Below are positions 8,377 through 20,434 of a stretch of 64,000 nucleotides of DNA, piece by piece. The first letter of the stretch is position 1. Each line of letters opens with the position of its first letter. The notes beneath the pieces were generated by a model, which was not told where the DNA came from, did not search any database, and saw nothing but the letters and a program-made list of their open reading frames with translations. The DNA comes from Luteimonas fraxinea (GTDB lineage: Bacteria > Pseudomonadota > Gammaproteobacteria > Xanthomonadales > Xanthomonadaceae), in the NCBI RefSeq assembly GCF_021233355.1, contig NZ_CP089507.1:3287001-3351000 (forward strand). Direction: 5' to 3'. A program made the translations under genes and the position numbers.

Positions 8377-8382
8377 TAGAAT
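8377..8382 (+). promoter_or_regulatory. Probable -10 element (TAGAAT) of the DUF1289 operon
   Basis: CCGGTAGAATCGG lies 6 bases before the ATG at 8389, in the same CCGG-rich context as other -10 boxes of the window. No matching -35 is evident. If used, the transcript would be nearly leaderless. Confidence 0.4.
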
Positions 8383-8388
8383 CGGCAC

Positions 8389-8574
8389 ATGGACGAACGC
8401 CCCCGCGCCGTGCTCACGCCCTGCACCGGCGTCTGCACCCTCGACGAACACGGCACCTGCCACGGCTGCCTGCGCAGCCTGGCGGAGATCGGCGGCTGGC
8501 TGCAGATGAGCGACGCCCAGCGCCAGTGGCTGATGGATGTCGAACTGCCTGCGCGTGAGGCTGCGCGCGGATGA
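8389..8574 (+). CDS. DUF1289 family protein
   Basis: A 61-residue protein with the family's four conserved cysteines, CTGVC...GTCHGC, which probably bind a metal or iron-sulfur cluster, followed by the conserved Trp region GGWLQMSDAQRQ. Its function is unknown. The stop codon overlaps the Nudix start as ATGA, so it is the first gene of a translationally coupled three-gene operon. Confidence 0.85.
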   Translation: MDERPRAVLTPCTGVCTLDEHGTCHGCLRSLAEIGGWLQMSDAQRQWLMDVELPAREAARG

Positions 8575-9209
8575 GCGCCATGTTCGACACCGCATTCGAT
8601 ACCGACAGCCTTGCGCACGCGCTGCATCCGCTGGATGCGCCGCCGTCGGCGCGTGGCTGGAATGTCGATGAACTCGACGGCCTGTTGGATGGCACCGCGG
8701 TGCTGCGCGAAGCGGCGGTGCTGGTCGGCCTCGTGCGCCGCGCCGATGGCCTGCAGGCGGTGCTGACGCGCCGCACCGACACGCTGCGCCACCACGCGGG
8801 GCAGGTCAGCTTTCCGGGCGGTCGCGAAGAGCCAGGCGATGGCGGGCCGCTGCAGGCCGCACTGCGCGAAGCCTGCGAGGAAATCGGCCTCAACGCATCG
8901 CAGGTGCAGCCGCTCGGCTATCTCGATCCGCTGGCGACGATCACCGGCTATCGCGTCACGCCGGTCGTCGCGCTGCTCGATCCCGATTTCGAAGCGGTGC
9001 CCGAACCCGGCGAGGTGGCCGAGGTCTTCGAAGCGCCGCTCGCATTCCTGATGGCGCCGGACAGCCTGCGCCACGTCGACATCGAATTTCGAGGCCGCAT
9101 GCGCCACGTGCTCGAGTACGAGACCCTCGCCGCTGCGCCCACGCATCGCATCTGGGGCGCGACGGCGTCGATCCTGCTCAACCTGCGCGATCGCCTGGAG
9201 CGCGCATGA
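8571..9209 (+). CDS. Nudix hydrolase, CoA pyrophosphatase (NudL-like)
   Basis: A 212-residue Nudix protein. The Nudix box reads G-GREEPGDGGPLQAALREACEEIGL, with the REACEE catalytic helix, and it is preceded by HHAGQVSFPGG, the upstream motif of the CoA-diphosphatase subfamily (family signature LLTxRxxxLRxHxGQVxFPGG). The predicted reaction cleaves CoA or its derivatives to 3',5'-ADP and 4'-phosphopantetheine. It overlaps the flanking DUF1289 and sulfurtransferase genes by ATGA on both sides, which means tightly coupled expression. Confidence 0.9.
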   Translation: MSAMFDTAFDTDSLAHALHPLDAPPSARGWNVDELDGLLDGTAVLREAAVLVGLVRRADGLQAVLTRRTDTLRHHAGQVSFPGGREEPGDGGPLQAALREACEEIGLNASQVQPLGYLDPLATITGYRVTPVVALLDPDFEAVPEPGEVAEVFEAPLAFLMAPDSLRHVDIEFRGRMRHVLEYETLAAAPTHRIWGATASILLNLRDRLERA

Positions 9210-10075
9210 GCGCGCGATGGACCACGCTGGTCGATGCGTCGACGCTGGCGGCATTGCTCGGCGATCCGGGCCTGCGCATCCTCGATTGCCGCTTCACGCT
9301 GGCAGTCGCCGGTGCGTCGGATGGCGCCGGCGAATCGGCATGGCGCGACGCGCACATCCCGGGCGCGATCTACGCGCATCTCGAACGCGATCTGTCGGGT
9401 CCGAAAGGACCGGGCCTCGGTCGTCATCCCTGGCCGACAGCTGACGCGTTCGCGGCGACGCTGTCGCGTCTGGGCATCGCGCCGGGCATGCAGGTCGTCG
9501 CCTACGACGACAGCGACGGCGCATTCGCCGCGCGCCTGTGGTGGCTGCTGCGCAGCTTCGGTCACCGGAACGTCGCAGTACTGGATGGCGGTTGGGCGGC
9601 GTGGCGTGCGCTCGAACTGCCGGTCGAAACGACGGTGCCACACGTCGAAGCTGCGCCAACGATCGCCGGCAACTTCGACGAAACGCGGCTGCTGCGTGAT
9701 GCCGATGCCGTGCAGCGTCATCTCGATGCGGGCGGTCTGCTGCTCGATGCGCGCGCAGGCGCGCGTTTCCGCGGCGAAATGGAACCGCTGGATCCACGCG
9801 CCGGCCATGTGCCGGGCGCGCGCAACCGGCCGTATGCCGACAACCTCGAAGCGGGGCGGTTCAAGCCGGCGGATGTGCTCGCGGCGGAATTCGATGCCGT
9901 GCTCGACGGACATGCCCCGACCGATGTGGCGGTGATGTGCGGCTCGGGCGTCACCGCGTGCCATCACCTGCTGGCGATGGCGCATGCGGGACGCGATGGC
10001 GCCAGTTTGTACGCGCCTTCGTGGAGCGGGTGTGTCGCTGATCCCGCGCGTGAGGTTGCGGTCGCTGAAGCCTAG
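9206..10075 (+). CDS. Thiosulfate/3-mercaptopyruvate sulfurtransferase (two-domain rhodanese)
   Basis: A 289-residue protein with two rhodanese domains. The N-terminal inactive one runs to about residue 140 (ILDCRF, HIPGAIYAHLERDLSG, VAYDDSDG). The C-terminal one carries the active-site loop CGSGVTA, typical of 3-mercaptopyruvate sulfurtransferases (SseA type) rather than the CRxGxR loop of thiosulfate enzymes. It transfers sulfane sulfur to cyanide or thiols. Last gene of the coupled DUF1289-Nudix operon; the link between CoA turnover and sulfur transfer is not obvious. Confidence 0.9.
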   Translation: MSARWTTLVDASTLAALLGDPGLRILDCRFTLAVAGASDGAGESAWRDAHIPGAIYAHLERDLSGPKGPGLGRHPWPTADAFAATLSRLGIAPGMQVVAYDDSDGAFAARLWWLLRSFGHRNVAVLDGGWAAWRALELPVETTVPHVEAAPTIAGNFDETRLLRDADAVQRHLDAGGLLLDARAGARFRGEMEPLDPRAGHVPGARNRPYADNLEAGRFKPADVLAAEFDAVLDGHAPTDVAVMCGSGVTACHHLLAMAHAGRDGASLYAPSWSGCVADPAREVAVAEA

Positions 10076-10119
10076 CGGGCGGATCGCGTCCAAGTTGTGC
10101 CCTGGACGTTGCTGAAAGG

Positions 10120-10195
10120 CGCTGGATCCCGGCCTTTGCCGGGATGACGGGATTTTTTTACGTCGCCCCGGCGAAGGCCGGGGTCCAGCGACTCT
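10120..10195. repeat. Dispersed palindromic repeat pair, GATCCCGGC/GCCGGGAT type
   Basis: Two hairpins back to back, GGATCCCGGC-CTTT-GCCGGGATGACG and CGCCCCGGC-GAAG-GCCGGGGTCC, separated by a GGGATTTTTTTACG stretch. The outer ends (GCGCTGGATCC / GGTCCAGCG) also pair, so the whole unit could fold as one structure. It lies between convergent genes and can terminate in both directions. Same family as 5376-5500 and 51706-51752. Confidence 0.7.
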
Positions 10196-10246
10196 GCTCT
10201 GGTGACGGTCGGAATCCGCGCGTCGAAACAGCTTGGTGGCTGACGC

Positions 10247-11005
10247 TCAACGCCCCAACCGCGCCACCAGCGCCCGCAACCCCGCCTGCGTATCCGGCGC
10301 GTTCCACGCATCGACGAAGCGATCCAGTTCGATGTTCTGCTCAGACAGCGCTTCCACCAGATCCGCACGCGCGATTGCGCGGGTTTCGAGCATCGGGGCG
10401 CGGGGCAGGGCGAGCAGGGATTCGAGCCAGATGCGTGCCCGCAGCGGCACTTCATCGATACCGGCGAGCTCGTCGACCAGGCCAACGCGCAGCGCTTCGT
10501 CGGCATCCACCAGCAGACCACCGACCAATAACCGCTCGGCCTGGCGCGCGCCGATCGTCCGGCGCATCAGGCGCTGGATGCCGTCCGGTGCGACCAGGCC
10601 GACCTGCGTTTCGTTGAGGCCAATGCGGTACGCGCCCGAGGCCATGACGCGGTAGTCGCAACACAGCGCCAGCACGCAGCCACCGGCGGGCGCATGTCCT
10701 GCGATCGCGGCGACGACCGGCATCGGCGCACCGGCGAGAGCACGCGCGCCAGCGAAGAACGCATCCCAGGCATCGCGCAGCGACGCGGTGTCCGGCAGCG
10801 ACAACAGATGCGGCACGTCGAGGCCGCCGGAAAACACCTTCGGGCCACCGGCGAGCACGACGCCGCCGACGCCATCCGCGGCCGCGGTTTCGATCGCATC
10901 GCGCAGCGCGAGGCACAGCGCCGGATCGAGCGCGTTCGCCGGCGGGCGTGCGAGCTTGAGCTCGCGGATCGGGCCGTGGTCTTGGGTCTCGATCAATGCA
11001 GTCAT
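10247..11005 (-). CDS. Delta3,Delta2-enoyl-CoA isomerase (ECI1/Dci-like crotonase)
   Basis: A 252-residue crotonase-fold enzyme. The first hydratase Glu is missing (PAGGCVLALCCDYRVM, Val in its place) while the second is kept in IGLNETQVGLVAP. These two motifs match, from memory, the mitochondrial monofunctional enoyl-CoA isomerase (PAGGCLVALTCDYR, IGLNETQLGI) very closely. It probably shifts the double bond of 3-enoyl-CoA to the 2 position in beta-oxidation of unsaturated fatty acids. Upstream lies the minus-strand uvrA-thioesterase pair, but the 109-base gap suggests a separate transcript. Confidence 0.8.
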   Translation of the reverse strand: MTALIETQDHGPIRELKLARPPANALDPALCLALRDAIETAAADGVGGVVLAGGPKVFSGGLDVPHLLSLPDTASLRDAWDAFFAGARALAGAPMPVVAAIAGHAPAGGCVLALCCDYRVMASGAYRIGLNETQVGLVAPDGIQRLMRRTIGARQAERLLVGGLLVDADEALRVGLVDELAGIDEVPLRARIWLESLLALPRAPMLETRAIARADLVEALSEQNIELDRFVDAWNAPDTQAGLRALVARLGR

Positions 11006-11114
11006 CGCGTCGGGTCCATGCGAGGAGAATCCGCATGGTAGCGGCAGCGCGATGTCCGGGCCGTGGCCCGGTGCTGGAAACGCAGCGCCTGCAGGTCACA
11101 GGCGCCGCGTTGAA

Positions 11115-11521
11115 TCAGCCGGCCGCGAGCGCCTTCGCGCGCACCGATTCCGGCAATGCGACCGGACGCCCGGTCGCGCGGTCGATCCACACCATCACCA
11201 CGTGGCCGTCGGCATGCAGTGTGGCGCCGTCGTCGGACACGATGCGATGGCCGATGGTCACGCTGGAGTTGCCGAGCCGATCGGCCAGCAGCTCGACGAC
11301 GATTTTCGACGGATACGGGATCGGCACCTTGTAGTTCATCTGCACCGCCGCGAGCAGCGGCGCAGTCTCGTCGGTGACCCAGGGCTCGCCCACCGTGTCG
11401 AACCAGCGGATGCGCGCTTCTTCGAGGTAGGTCATGAAGTTGGAATTGTTGACGTGGTTGAACGCATCGAGATCGCGCCAGCGCAGCTCGATCGGCATCG
11501 GGATCAGCACCTTCGATTCAC

Positions 11522-11525
<4 letters not shown>
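11115..11525 (-). CDS. Hot-dog fold acyl-CoA thioesterase (4HBT/YbgC family)
   Basis: A 136-residue single hot-dog domain. The motif [20 protein letters not shown] carries the catalytic Asp of the 4-hydroxybenzoyl-CoA thioesterase group and the central helix. No signal or membrane segment is present. Its ATG overlaps the uvrA stop codon as ATGA, so it is translated with uvrA, an unusual partner. Substrate unknown; short-chain or aryl acyl-CoA is likely. Confidence 0.85.
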
Positions 11526-14599
<3,074 letters not shown>

Positions 14600-14856
14600 C
14601 GGCTTGGGAATCCGGTTGTGGAACGGGGGGAGGGCGGTCCGGACCCGCACTGCGGCACCTGTGGCGCGCGGCGCGGGGCAATCGATCAGACTAGCGAGCC
14701 CGACAGATGGGGGCAAACTCCGGATGGACCAGTCTGCAGACGGGCCGTCGCAGGATCTGCGAATGGCGTCCGTTCATCGGGGAAGGCGGGCCGGCGGCGG
14801 GAAGTGGCCCGTCCGGGCGTCAGCGGCCCGGCTGCGCGGCAGAGCCGGGGGTCGAC

Positions 14857-14886
14857 TTGACCGCAAGTCACTGATCCCATTAAAAT
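14857..14886 (+). promoter_or_regulatory. Sigma-70 promoter of rplU-rpmA
   Basis: -35 TTGACC (14857-14862) and -10 TAAAAT (14881-14886) with an 18-base spacer. It lies 64 bases before the rplU ATG; a ribosome site AGAGGAAG precedes the gene at 14935-14942. The remaining stretch back to uvrA (14600-14856) holds no gene I can support. Confidence 0.75.
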
Positions 14887-14949
14887 CCCGCCCCTGTCCG
14901 CCCTCGATGGCGGCAGTGAGACCACAATAACTACAGAGGAAGTCTGGTC

Positions 14950-15270
14950 ATGAGTTATGCAGTCCTCGTCACGGGCGGTAAGCAGTACCGCGTGATGGCA
15001 GGTGAAACCCTTCGCGTCGAGAAGCTCGAAGGCGACGTTGGTAGCGAGATCAAGTTCGACAACATCCTGCTGCTGGGTGACGGTGATGGCGTGAAGCTGG
15101 GCGACGCGCTGAAGGGCGCGACGGTTGCCGCGACGATCAAGTCGCACGGCCGCGCCGACAAGATCCGCATCATCAAGTTCCGTCGCCGCAAGCACTCCAT
15201 GAAGCAGCAGGGACATCGTCAGTACTACACCGAAATCGAGATCACCGGCATCGCCGGTGGTAGCAAGTAA
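14950..15270 (+). CDS. rplU: 50S ribosomal protein L21
   Basis: A 106-residue L21 of normal length, binding 23S rRNA in the large subunit. It starts [19 protein letters not shown] and contains the conserved [20 protein letters not shown] block. First gene of the rplU-rpmA operon, 12 bases before rpmA. Identity is secure. Confidence 0.98.
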   Translation: MSYAVLVTGGKQYRVMAGETLRVEKLEGDVGSEIKFDNILLLGDGDGVKLGDALKGATVAATIKSHGRADKIRIIKFRRRKHSMKQQGHRQYYTEIEITGIAGGSK

Positions 15271-15282
15271 GGAGCAGCAGGC

Positions 15283-15543
15283 ATGGCACATAAAAAGGGC
15301 GTAGGTTCTTCGCGCAACGGCCGCGACTCCAACCCGAAGTATCTCGGCGTCAAGATCTACGGTGGCCAGGCCATCGAAGCCGGCAACATCATCGTGCGTC
15401 AGCGCGGCACCCAGTTCCATCCGGGCGCAGGCGTCGGCCTCGGTCGTGACCACACGCTGTTCGCGCTGGTCGACGGCAAGGTCAACTTCGCGACCAAGGG
15501 TCCGAAGAACCGCCGCACCGTCAGCGTGCTCGCCGAGGCCTGA
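15283..15543 (+). CDS. rpmA: 50S ribosomal protein L27
   Basis: An 86-residue L27 with the N-terminal [19 protein letters not shown] that reaches the peptidyl transferase centre, and [14 protein letters not shown]. There is no cleavable N-terminal extension as in Firmicutes. Co-transcribed with rplU; a terminator follows before obgE. Confidence 0.98.
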   Translation: MAHKKGVGSSRNGRDSNPKYLGVKIYGGQAIEAGNIIVRQRGTQFHPGAGVGLGRDHTLFALVDGKVNFATKGPKNRRTVSVLAEA

Positions 15544-15567
15544 GCCTCCCGCGACGCGTGACACCGG

Positions 15568-15594
15568 AAAGCCCCGCTTCGGCGGGGTTTTTCG
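15568..15594 (+). terminator. Rho-independent terminator of rplU-rpmA
   Basis: AAAG-CCCCGC-TTCG-GCGGGG-TTTTTC: a GC stem with stable TTCG tetraloop and a T tract, 25 bases after the rpmA stop codon. Confidence 0.92.
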
Positions 15595-15644
15595 TTGATG
15601 GCCGCCACGCGGCGACCGTCTGTTTTCCGCCCGTGCACCCGTGA

Positions 15645-16799
<1,155 letters not shown>

Positions 16800-17280
16800 G
16801 GCGAGTGGGGCAGCGAGAATGCGCTGCCCGGTCTCACGACACCGATCCTGATCGCGTCGCGCATCTGTGCGCGGCGCAGTGCGCACGCAGACGGTGTCAG
16901 TGCGGTGCGCGTTCGATCGCGCTGGATGCGGTGGTCGATCCGGTCACCCGAGAAGGGCGCGCTTCGGCCATGCCGGCGCGGTTGCGCTTCGGCGTCTGGA
17001 TGAAATTCTGCACGTCGTCGTCGCTGCCGACGTTTCCGCTGAACGACTCGCGCCTGCGCTGACGCGTCAGGTGAGGGTGCGCGCGATATGAGTTCGCGCG
17101 GATCTGCGCAGAACTCGGGTAGACGCTGCAGTGAGGCAGATCGCGCGCGACGAACTCGGTCGCACTGGCGCACGTGAGCGCGGCGATGATCCTCGCCGAG
17201 TCTCGGCAACGCACACCTGCCCGTGATCACGCGAGACCGCTTTCGCGTTCCACGCAATGCCGGATCACACGATCCGACCC
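16800..17280. other. Intergenic stretch without a supported gene
   Basis: About 480 bases between obgE and the rpsT terminator. It begins with a GGGCAGC...GCTGCCC hairpin (16808-16829) that may end obgE but has no T tract. Open frames on both strands (16805-17062 plus, 16897-17214 minus) have no recognisable domain, no good ribosome site, and codon use unlike the neighbours. I see no RNA gene in it. Confidence 0.5.
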
Positions 17281-17284
17281 AACA

Positions 17285-17312
17285 AAAAACCCGGCCGAAG
17301 GCCGGGTTCTTC
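17285..17312 (-). terminator. Rho-independent terminator of rpsT
   Basis: Read on the minus strand: AACCCGGCC-TTC-GGCCGGGTT followed by TTTTGTT, 33 bases after the rpsT stop codon. Confidence 0.9.
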
Positions 17313-17344
17313 TCGCATCGACCGCCGAAGCGGTCGGGCAGGGA

Positions 17345-17617
17345 TCAGGCAGCAGCCTTGATCGCCTTGATGCGTGCGGTCAGACGGCTCTTGTGACGAG
17401 CTGCCTTGTTCTTGTGGATCAGGCCGCGCGAGCTGAAACGATCGAGGATCGGCTGGGCGACGTTGAACGCCTCCTGTGCGCCGGTGGCGTCGTTGGACTC
17501 GAGCGCCTTGAGCACTTTCTTGACGGCGGTGCGGAGCTGCGAGCGCTGGGCGGAGTTGCGCGCATTGCGCACAACGGTCTGCTTGGCGCGCTTCTTGGCG
17601 GACTTGATGTTTGCCAC
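17345..17617 (-). CDS. rpsT: 30S ribosomal protein S20
   Basis: A 90-residue primary 16S rRNA-binding protein. It begins at a GTG codon with [12 protein letters not shown], the usual S20 N terminus, and shows the basic helices [18 protein letters not shown] and [16 protein letters not shown]. Divergent from murJ, as in related genomes. The GTG start is supported by the family N terminus. Confidence 0.97.
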   Translation of the reverse strand: MANIKSAKKRAKQTVVRNARNSAQRSQLRTAVKKVLKALESNDATGAQEAFNVAQPILDRFSSRGLIHKNKAARHKSRLTARIKAIKAAA

Positions 17618-17742
17618 GATGGATTCCTGGAAGCTGGACGTGTGAAAATCCGGCTTGGCCGGACGAACTGGAAATTTGAGCAGGAAATTATGGGTCTTTC
17701 AGATACTTGCGTCAACCGGCCCGGCCTGAACGGCGCGATCTG

Positions 17743-19350
17743 GTGACGGCCCCCGATCCGGCGGCCGCCAGCCCGGCCCCGAAGAAGCGCGGCGGACTGC
17801 TGCGTTCGAGCGCGGTGTTCAGCGCGATGACCCTGATCTCGCGGATCGCCGGCTTCGCCCGCGACATGCTGCAGGCCACGCTGTTCGGCACCGGTGCGAC
17901 CAATCCGGCGATGAGTGCGTTCATTGTCGCCTATCGCATCCCGAATTTCCTGCGCCGCGTGTTCGCCGAAGGCTCGATGGCGATGGCCTTCGTGCCGGTG
18001 CTCAACGAGATCAAGGAGCGTGGGGACCGCGCAGCGCTGAAGTCCTTCATCGACCACATGGCCGGCGCGCTGTGCGCGGTCGTGCTCGTGGTCTGCGCGA
18101 CGGGCATGTTGCTGGCGCCGTTCATCGCACGGCTGTTCGCGCCGGGCTGGGCGGACCAGCCGGAGCTGCTGGGCCAGACCGCGCTGATGTTGCGCATCAC
18201 GTTCCCGTATCTGCTCTTCATCTCGTTGATGTCGCTGTCGGCTTCGATCCTCAACAGCCACGGAAAATTTGCGCTTCCGGCATTCACCCCGGTGCTGCAC
18301 AACCTGACGATGATCGCCGCGATGCTGTGGCTGGCGCCGCGGTTCGCGCTGCCGCCGGAGGGCCTGGCGTGGGGCGTACTGATCGCGGGTTTCCTGCAGC
18401 TCGCGCTGCTGTGGCCGGCGCTCGGTCGCCTCGGGCTGCGCCCGCGTTTCCGGCCCGGATTCAAGCATCCGGAGGTACGCAAGGTGGGCAGGCTGATGCT
18501 GCCCACGCTGTTCTCCTCGTCGGTCGCCCAGGTCAATCTGCTCGTGGGCACCGCGTTCGCGTCGCTGCTGGCGGCAGGCAGCGTGGACTGGCTGTATTAC
18601 TCGGACCGTCTGATCGAGTTTCCGCTGGGCCTGTTCGGCGTGGCGCTGGGTACGGTGATCCTGCCGCATCTGTCGCGCCGGCACGCGGCCGAGGATGCGA
18701 AGGGCTACAACCAGTCGCTGGACTGGGGTCTGCGCATGGCGCTGCTGGCCGGTGTGCCGGCGGGCCTGGGCCTGCTGCTGCTGGCCGAGCCGATCACCGC
18801 GACGGTCTACAACTACGGTGCATTCGGCGCCGACGACACGCGCATGGCGGCGATCAGCCTCACCGCGATGAGCCTCGGCGTGCCGGCCTTCATGCTCAGC
18901 AAGGTGCTGGCGCCCGCGTTCTACGCGCGGCAGGACACCAAGACCCCGATGCGCGCGGCGATCTGGACGGTTGCGGCGAACGTGCTGCTGACGATCGCGC
19001 TGACCACACCCTTGTGGCTCTACGACGTGCCCGGTGCGCATGGCGGCATCGCGCTGGCCACCGCGCTGGCGGGCGTGGTCAATGCAGCGCTGCTGTGGCG
19101 GTATCTCCGCCAGCGCGGGATCTTCACCCCCGAGCCCGGTTGGGCGACCTACGCGCTGCGCCTGACCTGCGCGTGCGTGGCGATGGCGGTAGTAGTGCTG
19201 GGCCTGCGGTTCTGGATCGGTGCCTGGACCGATATCCACGGCGCGCTCCACCGCATCGGCTGGCTGGTGCTGGTGATCGGGGCGGGCGGGGCGACCTATG
19301 CGATCGCGATGGTCGCGCTGGGGTTGCGGCCGCGGCACCTGCGCCACTGA
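17743..19350 (+). CDS. murJ: Lipid II flippase MurJ
   Basis: Inner-membrane flippase that moves lipid II to the periplasm for peptidoglycan synthesis (MOP superfamily, 14 membrane helices). From the GTG at 17743 it is 535 residues. The family segments are SRIAGFARDML, NPAMSAFIVAYRIPNFLRRVFAEG, AFVPVLNEI and YYSDRLIEFPLGLFGVALGT with the conserved charged residues of the central cavity. The start is uncertain: a TTG at 17707 or the ATG at 17827 (MTLISRIAGF) are alternatives, but the latter would remove part of helix 1. Confidence 0.93.
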   Translation: MTAPDPAAASPAPKKRGGLLRSSAVFSAMTLISRIAGFARDMLQATLFGTGATNPAMSAFIVAYRIPNFLRRVFAEGSMAMAFVPVLNEIKERGDRAALKSFIDHMAGALCAVVLVVCATGMLLAPFIARLFAPGWADQPELLGQTALMLRITFPYLLFISLMSLSASILNSHGKFALPAFTPVLHNLTMIAAMLWLAPRFALPPEGLAWGVLIAGFLQLALLWPALGRLGLRPRFRPGFKHPEVRKVGRLMLPTLFSSSVAQVNLLVGTAFASLLAAGSVDWLYYSDRLIEFPLGLFGVALGTVILPHLSRRHAAEDAKGYNQSLDWGLRMALLAGVPAGLGLLLLAEPITATVYNYGAFGADDTRMAAISLTAMSLGVPAFMLSKVLAPAFYARQDTKTPMRAAIWTVAANVLLTIALTTPLWLYDVPGAHGGIALATALAGVVNAALLWRYLRQRGIFTPEPGWATYALRLTCACVAMAVVVLGLRFWIGAWTDIHGALHRIGWLVLVIGAGGATYAIAMVALGLRPRHLRH

Positions 19351-19400
19351 CCGGCGCTTGCGCGCGTGGCGGCTGAACCCGGGTCAGGCCGGGTGGCGGC

Positions 19401-19449
19401 TATACTTGCCGGTCACTTTTTCCCGCGGGCGTGCACTGGTGCGCCCGCC
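19401..19449 (+). promoter_or_regulatory. -10 element and leader hairpin of the ribF-ileS-lspA operon
   Basis: TATACT at 19401-19406 in the context GGCTATACTTGCCGG is a good -10; no clear -35. It is followed by an inverted repeat GCGGGCG...CGCCCGC at about 19426-19448, which would be in the mRNA leader 15 bases before the ribF ATG. Confidence 0.5.
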
Positions 19450-19462
19450 GCAACGGACCCAC

Positions 19463-20434
19463 ATGAGCAGGCTGTTCCGCGACATCGCCGGCGGGCCCCT
19501 CTGTGCCGACGGCAGCGTGGTCTGCATCGGCGCGTTCGACGGGCTGCATCTCGGGCACCAGGCGCTGGTGCGGCACGCGGTCGCGCGTGCGCAGGTGCTG
19601 GGCGTCGACGCTGCCGCACTGAGTTTCGAGCCGCTGCCGCGCGAGTTCTTCGCCGCTGCATCGCCGCCTCCGCGTCTGGGACCGGTACGCGCGAAGTTCG
19701 AAGGGCTGCGCGGTCTCGGCGCGGACGTTGTCGGCCTGCTGCGTTTCGATGCGCGCATGGCCGCGATGTCGCCCGAAGCCTTTGTCGATGCGGTGCTGGT
19801 GCAGCGCCTGCGTGCGCGCGAAGTCTGGGTCGGCCCGGGTTTCCGCTTCGGCCACAAGCGCGCCGGCGATCTGGCGACGCTGCAGGCCCTGGGCCGAGAA
19901 GCGGGCTTCATCGCCGGCGAGATCGAGCCGCTGGTCGTCGATGGCGAGCGCGTGTCCAGCACCCACATCCGCAACGCGCTGGTGGCCGGTGATTTCGAAC
20001 ACGCCGCGCGCCTGCTCGGACGGCCGTATGCGGTCTCCGGGCGCGTGGTGCGCGGCAAGCAGCTCGGCCGCACGCTGGGCTATCCGACCGCGAACCTGCG
20101 CTTCGGCGGCAAGGTGCCGGCGCTGCGCGGCATCTACGCCACGCGCGTGCACGGCATCGGCGACGCACCCTGGCCGTCGGTGTCGAGCTTCGGCACGCGG
20201 CCGACGGTCGGCGGTGTCGAACCGCTGCTCGAAGCGCATCTGTTCGATTTCGACGGCGATCTCTATGGCCGCCGCATCGAAGTCGAATTCGTCGCGCGTC
20301 TGCGCGACGAGGAAAAGTTCGACGACCTGCCGAGTCTGGTCGCGCAGATGGATCTCGACGCCGCACAGGCGCGCGCCGTCCTCGCTGCACCGCATTCCCC
20401 ACGACACGAAACGCAACGACAGGACTTCGCGTGA
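19463..20434 (+). CDS. ribF: Bifunctional riboflavin kinase/FAD synthetase
   Basis: A 323-residue enzyme making FMN and then FAD from riboflavin and ATP. The N-terminal FAD synthetase domain has the nucleotidyltransferase motif [14 protein letters not shown] (~28-41) and [13 protein letters not shown]. The C-terminal kinase domain has [13 protein letters not shown] with the Mg/ATP Thr-Asn pair, [19 protein letters not shown] and the catalytic Glu in LLEAHL. The ATG at 19463 fits. It overlaps ileS by GTGA. Confidence 0.96.
   Translation: MSRLFRDIAGGPLCADGSVVCIGAFDGLHLGHQALVRHAVARAQVLGVDAAALSFEPLPREFFAAASPPPRLGPVRAKFEGLRGLGADVVGLLRFDARMAAMSPEAFVDAVLVQRLRAREVWVGPGFRFGHKRAGDLATLQALGREAGFIAGEIEPLVVDGERVSSTHIRNALVAGDFEHAARLLGRPYAVSGRVVRGKQLGRTLGYPTANLRFGGKVPALRGIYATRVHGIGDAPWPSVSSFGTRPTVGGVEPLLEAHLFDFDGDLYGRRIEVEFVARLRDEEKFDDLPSLVAQMDLDAAQARAVLAAPHSPRHETQRQDFA

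Noticed and set aside
14600..14720. A LexA box upstream of uvrA
   Set aside because: I looked for CTGT-N8-ACAG and TTAG-N6-CTAA type operators and found none.
16897..17214. A minus-strand 105-codon frame in the obgE-rpsT gap
   Set aside because: No ribosome site, no recognisable domain and composition unlike adjacent genes.
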